Shown here piece after piece: positions 1 through 6,034 of a stretch of DNA of 11,656 bases. This DNA is from Lysobacteraceae bacterium (GTDB lineage Bacteria; Pseudomonadota; Gammaproteobacteria; Xanthomonadales; Xanthomonadaceae), in assembly GCA_027483745.1 (NCBI GenBank), contig JAIXTZ010000250.1:1-11656 (forward strand). Reading direction: 5' to 3'. The position numbers were made by a program, and so were the translations under genes. Each line of letters begins with the position of its first letter. The first letter of the stretch is position 1. The notes under the pieces were generated by a model. That model ran no database searches, was not told the origin of the DNA, and worked only from the letters and a program-made list of their open reading frames with translations.

Positions 1-289
1 GCGCGCGCGGCAGCAGGCCGTGCAGGTCGGTGGTGGGCATCAGGAAGGTCTTGTCGCCGGCGAAGCCGACGACTTCCGCCTCGACGAACTGGCCGCCCTG
101 CGCTTCGATGCGCACGGCGGAGCCGAGCGGCACTTCGCAGCCTTCGGCTTCCAGCGTGAGCCCGACGGCGCGGCGCAGCACGCCTTCGCGCACGGTGCCG
201 AGGCGCTCGAGCTGCGGTTCGAGCGTCGACAGTCGAGCCGCGAGACGCGCACCGCGCGAGGCCAGCAGCTGGCCCGTGGCGGTACTCAT
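1..289 (-). CDS. fliI: Flagellum-specific ATPase FliI, N-terminal 96 residues (partial)
   Basis: FliI is the ATPase of the flagellar type III export apparatus. It works at the cytoplasmic base of the rod with FliH and FliJ and helps unload export substrates from their chaperones. Only the N-terminal beta-barrel region is in the window: the ATG is at 289 and the frame stays open to base 1, so the Walker motifs lie outside. The visible part includes a stretch reading VEAEVVGF followed by GDKTFLMP, then HGLLPRA, which is the usual pattern of the FliI N-terminal domain before its catalytic core. The start codon overlaps the fliH stop as ATGA, so the two are probably translationally coupled. Identity rests on this N-terminal pattern plus operon position. 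A non-flagellar type III or F1-type ATPase is made unlikely by the FliE-F-G-H neighbours. Confidence 0.93.
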   Translation of the reverse strand, partial: MSTATGQLLASRGARLAARLSTLEPQLERLGTVREGVLRRAVGLTLEAEGCEVPLGSAVRIEAQGGQFVEAEVVGFAGDKTFLMPTTDLHGLLPRA

Positions 290-861
290 GCCGCACCGCC
301 CGTCGGATTCAGCACCGCGGCGAGGGCCGCCTGCAGGCGGGCGTCGGTGCGCGCATCGATACGCACGCCGTCGCCGTGGATGCGCACGTCGCCGCGCGCC
401 AAATGCGGGTCGGTGATGACCCGGGCATCCGGCCACTGCGGCAGCCAGGGTTGCAGCACCTTGGCGTCCTCCGGATGCACGCGCAGTTCGATGTCGCGCT
501 GTCCGGGGCCCACCGCATCGATGGCGGTGCGCACCAGCTGCGCCAAAAGCTCCGGATCGGCCTCGTAAGCGCGCCCCAGCAGGGCGCCGGCGATGCGCAC
601 GGCCATCTGCCCAAGCGCGGCGTGCACCTCGTCATCAAGGCGCCCGAGCGGCCGGGCCATGGCTTCGACGACGCCTTCGATCTGCGCGACCAGCTTGCGC
701 ACCTCGGCCTCGCCGGCCTTGAAGCCTTCGCGGCGGCCGGCTTCGAAGCCTTCCTTGCGCGCGGCGTCCTCGATGCGCTGCAGCTCGTCGATCGAGGGCG
801 GCTTGGGCGGCGGCGGCGCGTCGAGCGCCGGCACCTGCCAGAGGGCGGCGACGTCGCTCAC
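286..861 (-). CDS. fliH: Flagellar assembly protein FliH (export ATPase regulator)
   Basis: FliH binds and restrains FliI and tethers it to the export gate and to FliN of the C-ring. The 191-residue protein fits the family. A tryptophan near the N-terminus (W8) followed by a Pro-rich stretch resembles the region which in Salmonella contacts FlhA and FliN. Residues 38-50 carry a run of GxxxG spacings (G38, G42, G46, G50), the hallmark glycine-repeat helix of FliH. The C-terminal half (about 80-185) has the V/F-type peripheral-stalk-like fold signature, with LARGDVRI followed by GVRIDAR. The start ATG overlaps the fliG stop and the stop overlaps the fliI start, both as ATGA. Nothing is missing or broken. 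Confidence 0.95.
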   Translation of the reverse strand: MSDVAALWQVPALDAPPPPKPPSIDELQRIEDAARKEGFEAGRREGFKAGEAEVRKLVAQIEGVVEAMARPLGRLDDEVHAALGQMAVRIAGALLGRAYEADPELLAQLVRTAIDAVGPGQRDIELRVHPEDAKVLQPWLPQWPDARVITDPHLARGDVRIHGDGVRIDARTDARLQAALAAVLNPTGGAA

Positions 862-1865
862 ACGAACTCCTCTTTCGCGCCACCGAGACTGATGGTGCCT
901 TCGTCAGCCAGACGCCGGACGATGGCGAGAATTTCCTTCTGAGCGCCTTCGACGTCGCTGAGCTTGACCGGGCCGCGGTCGTCCATGTCCTCCTTGAGGA
1001 TGGCCGCGGCACGCTGCGACATGTTCTTGAGCACCTTCTCCTTGACCTCGGGCGAGCCGCCGCGCAGCGCCAGCGGCAGGCGGTCGCCGGGCACTTCGCG
1101 CAGGATGGCCTGCATCGACTTGTCGTCGACGCCGGCGAGGTCGTCGAACACGAACATCAGGTCCTGGATCTGGTCCGAGAGCGCCTGGTCGACCTTGCCG
1201 ATGGCACCGAGGATGATCTGGTCCTGGCCGGTCTCGACGAAGTTGAGGATGTTCGCCGCGGTCTTGATGCCGCCGATGGTGGTGGCCTTGCTGTTCTGCG
1301 AGCCCGCGAACTGCTTCTCCATCACCTCGTTCAATTCGTTCAACGCCACGGGCGGCACGTTGTCGAGCGTGGCCACGCGCAGCACCACGTCGGCGCGCAC
1401 GCGCTCGGGGAAATTCTTCAGCGTCTCGGCGGCCTGGTCGGGCTCGAGGTGCGACATCACGATGGCCATGATCTGCGGATGCTCGTTGCGGATCAGGTCG
1501 GCGATGGCGCGCGGGTCCATCCACTTCAGCATCTCCATGCCCGAGCTGTTGCGCCCGAGCAGGATGCGGTCGATGACGCTGCCGGCCTTGTCCTCGCCGA
1601 GCGCCTGCACCAGCACCTTGCGCACGTAGTCATCGGCGCCGACGCCGACCGAGGTCTGCTTGTCGAGCGCCGTGGCGAACTCGCCGACGACGGCTTCGAT
1701 CTGCTCGCGCGAGACGGCACCGACCCCGGCCATGGCCTGGCCGACCTTCTGCACTTCCTTCGCCGACATGTGCTTGAGCACCTCGGCGGCTTCGACCTCG
1801 CCGAGCGAGAGCATCAGGATCGCGGCCTTCTCGACGCCGCTGAACTCGCCTTTCTTGTCAGCCAT
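858..1865 (-). CDS. fliG: Flagellar motor switch protein FliG
   Basis: FliG is the rotor protein that links the MS ring (FliF) to FliM/FliN and takes torque from the MotA stator. The protein is full length (335 aa against 331 in E. coli). The EHPQ motif of the middle domain sits at residues 128-131. The C-terminal torque helix is conserved: residues matching E. coli K264, R281, D288, D289 and R297 are R268, R285, E292, D293 and K301, so every charge is kept. The end reads IVRRLADEGTISLGG, close to enteric FliG. The gene overlaps the fliF stop by 8 nt and the fliH start by 4 nt, so translation is probably coupled through the whole block. No oddities. Confidence 0.98.
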   Translation of the reverse strand: MADKKGEFSGVEKAAILMLSLGEVEAAEVLKHMSAKEVQKVGQAMAGVGAVSREQIEAVVGEFATALDKQTSVGVGADDYVRKVLVQALGEDKAGSVIDRILLGRNSSGMEMLKWMDPRAIADLIRNEHPQIMAIVMSHLEPDQAAETLKNFPERVRADVVLRVATLDNVPPVALNELNEVMEKQFAGSQNSKATTIGGIKTAANILNFVETGQDQIILGAIGKVDQALSDQIQDLMFVFDDLAGVDDKSMQAILREVPGDRLPLALRGGSPEVKEKVLKNMSQRAAAILKEDMDDRGPVKLSDVEGAQKEILAIVRRLADEGTISLGGAKEEFV

Positions 1866-3627
1866 CGTTCGCCATCCATTCCTTCACGACCTGGGCGACG
1901 CGGCGCGGATCCTCTTTGACGGCGTTGCGCGCGTACTCGATCTTGCCTTCGATGCTGGTCGGCGGCGCGAAGCCGGAACCGGCCTGTCCGGGCAGCGCGA
2001 GCGCCGTGCCGGGCGCACCGGGCGGCAGCGCCGCCTGCCCGTCCGGACCGGCAGTGCCGGGCAGCAACGGGGTGCCGTCCGCAGCATACGCCCCGCCGGC
2101 ACCGTCGGCGTCACGCACTGGGACCGCCAGCAGCTGCTTCATCGCCGGGCGGATGACGAGGAAGATCAGCAGCAGCACCAGCAGCGCGCCGATGGCGATG
2201 CGGCCGATCTGCCAGACCAGCGGGTTCTCCCAGATCGGGGTCGCGATGTCTTCCAGCGGCTCGGGGACGACGAAGGGTGCGTTCACCACGGTGACGACGT
2301 CACCGCGCTGTTCGTTGAAGCCGACCGCCTGCTTCACCAGGGCCTCGATGCGGCCCAGTTCCTCGGCGCTGAGCGCGCGGAACGGCGCGGGTTCGCCCTC
2401 GGGCGCTTCCTCGCCTTCCGCCAGCGGGGCCGGCACGTTGGGGACGTTGTCGAGCACGACGGCGACGGTGATGCGCTTGACGCGGCCCACCGGCTGGCGG
2501 GTGTGGGTGAGCGTGCGGTCGAGTTCGAAGTTGCGCGTGCGGCTGCTGGCCGTCTCGCTGGCGCCGCCATCGACGGGGGCGGTGTTGCCCGCGGCGGCGG
2601 TGGCATCGGCCGCGCCCGCAGCCGGATCGGCGGCCGGGTCGGCCGGGGTCGCCGCGTCGGGGCCGGGCGGCGTGTTGCTGGTGGCGCCCGGCACGCCGCG
2701 GTCGGCGGCTTCGGCGCGACGCTCTTCGTTCACCTGCTCGCTGCGCAGCTGGCCGGACTCGGGCGTATAGATCTCGCGCGCCTCTTCGACGGTGGCGAAG
2801 TCCATGTCGATCGCCACTTCGCTGCGCACGCGGCCCACGCCGACGAGCGGCTCGATCAGTCCGGCGACCTTGGCGGCCAGCGAGGATTCCTTCTCGCGGG
2901 TCAGGGCGAACTGCTCGGCGCTGATGGCGTTGGCGGAATCCGGGGCATCGCGGGTGAGCAGGCGGCCGGATTCATCGACGACGGTGACGCGGTCCGGCGT
3001 GAGGTTGGGAATGCCGTTGGCGACGAGGTGCTGGATGGCCTGCACTTCGTCGGGTTTCATGAAGCGGCCGGGCAACAGGCCGATCACCACCGAGGCGGCG
3101 GCCGGCTGCTGCTGGCGGGTGAAGGCCGAGGGCCGCGGCAGGGCGAGGTGCACGCGCGCCTCGCGGATCGGCCGCAGCTGTTTGATCGTCTTGGCGAGTT
3201 CGGTCTCGAGCGCACGCTGATAGCGGGCGGTCTCGACGAACTGGCTCACGCCGAACCCCGGATCACGCTCGATCAGGGCCATGCCCGGGCCGTCGGTCGC
3301 GCCGAGCCCCGCCGTGGCCAAAGCCATCCGCGCGTCCTGCAGACGCTCGCCGGGCACCTGCACGTCGCCGGTCGCCGCATTGATCTCGACCGGGATCTGC
3401 GCGCCGCGCAGGGCGTCGGCGAACTCGGCGGCGGTCGCGGCATCGATGCCGCTTTGCACGGTGACGAGCGCCGGCTTCTGCAGCCAGAAGAAGGCCCACA
3501 GCCCGCCGGCAATCGCCAAGGTGAGCAGGCCCATCGTCCACAGCTGGCGCACCAGGCCGGCCTGGTTGATCTGCGTCAGCAGGCCGGGCGACGGCGGAAG
3601 GGATTGCGGGACGACAACGGCATTCAT
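1858..3627 (-). CDS. fliF: Flagellar MS-ring protein FliF
   Basis: FliF forms the inner-membrane MS ring on which the rod, export gate and switch are built. It has 589 aa, somewhat longer than the roughly 550-570 of enteric homologues. Two membrane helices are visible, at about residues 30-49 and 473-493, with the secretin-like ring-building domains between them (for example the stretch around 150-165, LRPIREARVHLALP). Residues 311-361 form an Ala/Pro/Asp-rich low-complexity loop, at the place where Salmonella FliF also has a disordered loop. After TM2 a Gly/Pro/Ala-rich linker (about 505-555) leads to the FliG-binding tail, which reads IEYARNAVKEDPRRVAQ and then VVKEWMANDG. It lies 16 nt after fliE, with no obvious Shine-Dalgarno in that gap, so it may rely on coupling. 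Confidence 0.97.
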   Translation of the reverse strand: MNAVVVPQSLPPSPGLLTQINQAGLVRQLWTMGLLTLAIAGGLWAFFWLQKPALVTVQSGIDAATAAEFADALRGAQIPVEINAATGDVQVPGERLQDARMALATAGLGATDGPGMALIERDPGFGVSQFVETARYQRALETELAKTIKQLRPIREARVHLALPRPSAFTRQQQPAAASVVIGLLPGRFMKPDEVQAIQHLVANGIPNLTPDRVTVVDESGRLLTRDAPDSANAISAEQFALTREKESSLAAKVAGLIEPLVGVGRVRSEVAIDMDFATVEEAREIYTPESGQLRSEQVNEERRAEAADRGVPGATSNTPPGPDAATPADPAADPAAGAADATAAAGNTAPVDGGASETASSRTRNFELDRTLTHTRQPVGRVKRITVAVVLDNVPNVPAPLAEGEEAPEGEPAPFRALSAEELGRIEALVKQAVGFNEQRGDVVTVVNAPFVVPEPLEDIATPIWENPLVWQIGRIAIGALLVLLLIFLVIRPAMKQLLAVPVRDADGAGGAYAADGTPLLPGTAGPDGQAALPPGAPGTALALPGQAGSGFAPPTSIEGKIEYARNAVKEDPRRVAQVVKEWMANDG

Positions 3628-3643
3628 GGGTTCGGTCCGTGCC

Positions 3644-4036
3644 TTACAGCGGCATGTTCATGACGTCCTGGTAGGCCTGCACCAGGCGATTGCGCACCTC
3701 GACCGTGGCCCGGAAGGCGACGCTCGAGGCCTGGGCGGCCACCATCACGCGGGCGAGGTCGGCTTTGGGATCGCCGCGCTCGAAGGCCGCCTGCAGGTCG
3801 CGGGTTTCCGCCTGCAGGCTGTTCACTTTCTTCAGGGCGTTGCCGAGCGCATCGCCGAAGCTCGGCGCGCCGACGCCGGCGGTGCCGCCAGCGCCCGCGG
3901 GCGCATTCGTTCCCCCGACGCCCCCGACGCCGCCCAACCCGCCGGCCGCACCGGGGCCACCACCCGGCAGGGCTTGGCCCACCTGGCTCTGGTAGCTGCG
4001 GATCTGGCTGAGGACGGAGGAGATGGCGTCGGACAT
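3644..4036 (-). CDS. fliE: Flagellar hook-basal body protein FliE with glycine-rich insert
   Basis: FliE is the junction between the MS ring or export gate and the proximal rod, and is itself exported. The 130-residue product ends in the canonical FliE block: FERGDPKADLARVM, then VAFRATVEVRNRLVQAYQ and DVMNMPL. The N-terminus MSDAISSVLSQIRSY is also typical. Between them, residues 24-57 are almost pure Gly/Ala/Val/Pro, which makes the protein longer than the roughly 104-aa enteric form. The start at 4036 was chosen because it gives the typical N-terminus. An in-frame ATG at 4096 lies inside the sigma-54 promoter, upstream of the predicted transcription start, and so cannot be used from that transcript. 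It is the first gene of the operon. No good Shine-Dalgarno is visible before it. Confidence 0.95.
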   Translation of the reverse strand: MSDAISSVLSQIRSYQSQVGQALPGGGPGAAGGLGGVGGVGGTNAPAGAGGTAGVGAPSFGDALGNALKKVNSLQAETRDLQAAFERGDPKADLARVMVAAQASSVAFRATVEVRNRLVQAYQDVMNMPL

Positions 4037-4147
4037 GGGAGCGGGCGTCGGGCCACGGACGGTCAGGTGCCGGGAAGGGTGCAAGCCGCGTGCCATGGCC
4101 CGAAGGCAGCGCACCGGCGGGTTTCCGCCACATGCGACCATGCGCCC
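4037..4147. promoter_or_regulatory. Divergent fliE / cls intergenic region
   Basis: This 111-bp gap holds the sigma-54 promoter for fliE on the minus strand. On the plus strand no convincing -35/-10 pair or Shine-Dalgarno for the cardiolipin synthase was found. Its promoter is either weak, not of sigma-70 consensus type, or further upstream inside fliE. Confidence 0.5.
4080..4095 (-). promoter_or_regulatory. Sigma-54 (RpoN) -24/-12 promoter of the fliE operon
   Basis: Read on the minus strand, the sequence is TGGCACGCGGCTTGCA. It matches the sigma-54 consensus TGGCACG-N4-TTGCA completely, with the required 10 nt between the GG (4094-4093) and GC (4082-4081) doublets. The transcript would start near 4069, leaving a leader of about 33 nt before the fliE ATG. 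In Pseudomonas and Xanthomonas, fliE-type operons are known to depend on RpoN with a FleQ- or FleR-type activator, so the site fits its neighbour. The activator site itself is not identifiable here. Confidence 0.88.
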
Positions 4148-5617
4148 ATGGACGCGATCGCCCTGCCCCCCGTCGTCGACGCCGCGCTGGCGGCATTCAC
4201 CCGCGCGCTGGGCACCCTCGAAGGCTGGCTGAGCTCACCGTGGCTGGGCCTGGCCTGGCTCGGCTACGTGCTGGTACTGGCCGCCTGGATCATCCGCCAG
4301 CGCCGCGAGCCGGTCGCCACGCTGGCCTGGCTGCTGGCCCTGGCCTGGCTGCCGGTGCTGGGCTGGGCGGTGTACTGGTGGCTGGGCCCGCAGCGCATCC
4401 ACCGCCGCAAACTGAAGCGCCTGCGCGCCCGCCTGGCGCTGGCGGCAGCGCGCCTGCCGCCCTGCGGCGACCCCTCCGAGGAGGGCCAGGAGCGCCTGAT
4501 CGAGGCCGCCACCGGCCACGCCCCGACCCGGGCGACGGCCATCGAGCTGCTGACCGGCGGCGAACGCACCTTCGATGCGCTGTTCGGCGCGATCGCCGAA
4601 GCCCGCGAGTCGATCCACCTCGAGTACTACATCTACGAGCCGGACAGCGTGGGCACCCGCCTGCGCGACCTGCTCGCCGAGCGTGCCCGCGGTGGACTGC
4701 AGGTGCGCCTGCTGCTCGACGGCCTCGGCTCGCGGAAGTGTTCACCGCGCTTCCTGCAGCCGCTGCGCGAGGCCGGCGCCGAGGTGGCGTGGTTCCATCC
4801 GCTGAAGCTTGGCCACCTGCTGTGGCGCCCCACGTTGAACCTGCGCACCCACCGCAAGATCGCCGTCATCGACGGCCGCACCGGCTTCACCGGCGGCGTG
4901 AACATCAGCGACACCCAGAGCGAGCGAGCGTCCGCTGCCGCCTTCCACGACCTGCACCTGCGGATGGAGGGCGAAGTGGTGCGCGCGCTGCAGCTGGCCT
5001 TCGCGGAGGACTGGCACTACGCCACCGGCCGCACGTTCAGCGACGCCATGCATTGGCCACCCCTGCCGATCGGCGACGTGCGCTGCCAGCTCGTGCCCTC
5101 CGGGCCCGACAACCCGCTGGCCCCGATCCACCGCGTTCATGTCGAAGCCCTGCACAACGCGAAGCGCCGGGTCTGGCTGATGACGCCCTACTTCGTGCCG
5201 GATGCCGCCGTGCTGCTGGCGCTGACGTCCGCCGCACTCAGCGGCCTCGACGTGCGCCTGCTGCTGCCGCGGCGCAACGACAACCGCTTGGTGCGGGCCG
5301 CGGCGCGCAGCTTCTACCCCGAGCTGCTCGACGCCGGCGTGCGGGTGTTCGAGTTCCAGCCGCGCATGCTGCACGGCAAAGCCCTGCTGGTGGACGACGA
5401 GATCGCCCTGATCGGCAGTGCCAACGTCGACCCGCGCAGCTTCTGGCTGAATTTCGAGCTGTCGGTACTCGCGCGCGATGCCCGCATCGCTTTGAAGCTC
5501 GCCGAGCGGATCGCCGCCGATCTGGCGCAGTCGAAGGAAGTCCCGCAGGGCTGGAAACCCAGCGGTCTGCAGGCCTACACGGACAGCGCGGCGCGACTCC
5601 TCGCTCCCGTCCTGTAA
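4148..5617 (+). CDS. cls: Cardiolipin synthase, ClsA-type phospholipase D family
   Basis: Predicted inner-membrane enzyme that joins two phosphatidylglycerol molecules into cardiolipin and releases glycerol. The 489-aa length matches ClsA (486 in E. coli). Two N-terminal membrane helices (about 33-50 and 57-79) form the PLDc_N region, ending in the typical LPVLGWAVYWWLG. Two complete HxKxxxxD catalytic motifs follow: H235-K237-D242 with a GGVN tail, and H409-K411-D416 followed by GSANVDPRSF. The linking segment HDLHLRMEGEVVRALQ is also typical of Cls. The ATG at 4148 gives the normal ClsA-like N-terminus. The frame is open far upstream, but that part is antisense to fliE/fliF and shows no homology pattern. 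No clear Shine-Dalgarno is seen. It diverges from the flagellar operon across about 111 bp. A different phosphatidyltransferase of the same family is possible. Confidence 0.9.
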   Translation: MDAIALPPVVDAALAAFTRALGTLEGWLSSPWLGLAWLGYVLVLAAWIIRQRREPVATLAWLLALAWLPVLGWAVYWWLGPQRIHRRKLKRLRARLALAAARLPPCGDPSEEGQERLIEAATGHAPTRATAIELLTGGERTFDALFGAIAEARESIHLEYYIYEPDSVGTRLRDLLAERARGGLQVRLLLDGLGSRKCSPRFLQPLREAGAEVAWFHPLKLGHLLWRPTLNLRTHRKIAVIDGRTGFTGGVNISDTQSERASAAAFHDLHLRMEGEVVRALQLAFAEDWHYATGRTFSDAMHWPPLPIGDVRCQLVPSGPDNPLAPIHRVHVEALHNAKRRVWLMTPYFVPDAAVLLALTSAALSGLDVRLLLPRRNDNRLVRAAARSFYPELLDAGVRVFEFQPRMLHGKALLVDDEIALIGSANVDPRSFWLNFELSVLARDARIALKLAERIAADLAQSKEVPQGWKPSGLQAYTDSAARLLAPVL

Positions 5618-5647
5618 GAGCAGAACCGCACCGCGCCGCGCGCTAGA

Positions 5648-5670
5648 CTCCGCGAGGAATCCCCTCGGAG
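5648..5670 (+). promoter_or_regulatory. Hairpin covering the ribosome binding site of the small membrane protein
   Basis: CTCCGCGAGG (5648-5657) can pair with CCTCGGAG (5663-5670) to give eight base pairs with a two-base bulge (GC, 5652-5653) and a five-base loop. The right arm contains the GGAG Shine-Dalgarno (5667-5670), which sits 8 nt before the ATG at 5679. Folding would therefore hide the ribosome binding site. Such stems are common by chance in GC-rich DNA, so the regulatory meaning is inference. Confidence 0.35.
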
Positions 5671-5678
5671 CGCCGACG

Positions 5679-5924
5679 ATGGCGTGGTTGATCCTGCTGG
5701 CGGCCGTGGGCTGCCTCGCGTTGTCGATGCTGTTGCCCGCCGGCACCGGCGTGGTGCTGGTGCTCCTGATGGCCGCGCTGGCGCTGCTCCTGCTCGGCAC
5801 CACGCGCCTTTTGCGCGACCGTACCGAAGCGGTCGGCCATTCGACCGCACGGATGCTCGACGACGCCGAGGTTCAGCGGGTTCGCGAAGCCGTCGAAGCG
5901 CGGCGGCAAGCGTCCGAGCAGTAG
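5679..5924 (+). CDS. Small two-helix membrane protein, function unknown
   Basis: I do not recognise a family. The 81-residue product has two adjacent hydrophobic helices (about 2-19 and 22-40, joined by PAGTG), followed by a charged, Arg/Glu/Ala-rich tail of about 40 residues that is probably helical and cytoplasmic. It starts 61 nt after the cardiolipin synthase on the same strand, so co-transcription is likely. A GGAG Shine-Dalgarno lies 8 nt before the ATG, which supports a real gene. Its last 52 nt overlap, in antisense, the end of the DUF2256 gene. Its role is unknown; a link to membrane lipid metabolism would rest only on position. Confidence 0.65.
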   Translation: MAWLILLAAVGCLALSMLLPAGTGVVLVLLMAALALLLLGTTRLLRDRTEAVGHSTARMLDDAEVQRVREAVEARRQASEQ

Positions 5925-6034
5925 ACGACGCGATCCCAGTCGCGTTCCCATTTCTTCCGCCAATCGAACGGTCGCTGGCAGACCGGGCACACCTTGCTCG
6001 GTCGGGCCGGGCGCCGCGACTCACGCTTCGGCAC
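5873..6034 (-). CDS. DUF2256 small zinc-ribbon-like protein
   Basis: A 53-residue protein carrying the whole DUF2256 signature: [19 protein letters not shown] followed by [10 protein letters not shown]. The four cysteines (CPVC and CSDAC) suggest a small zinc-binding fold, although the function of the family is not established. The GTG at 6034 was chosen because it yields an N-terminus (PKRES...) like typical members, which begin just before the first CxxC. It overlaps the diguanylate cyclase stop by 14 nt, suggesting coupled translation. An in-frame ATG at 6088 would add 18 residues unlike the family. The 3' end, including the second cysteine pair, lies antisense to the end of the small membrane protein gene on the plus strand. 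Confidence 0.88.
   Translation of the reverse strand: MPKRESRRPARPSKVCPVCQRPFDWRKKWERDWDRVVYCSDACRRASTASRTR

Noticed and set aside
1660..3663. A 667-codon open frame on the plus strand
   Set aside because: It is antisense to fliF and the start of fliG, with a composition typical of reverse-strand shadow frames and no recognisable domain.
3281..4147. N-terminal extension of the cardiolipin synthase by 289 codons
   Set aside because: The open frame upstream of 4148 runs antisense through fliE and fliF and has no domain pattern. The start at 4148 gives the normal ClsA length and topology.
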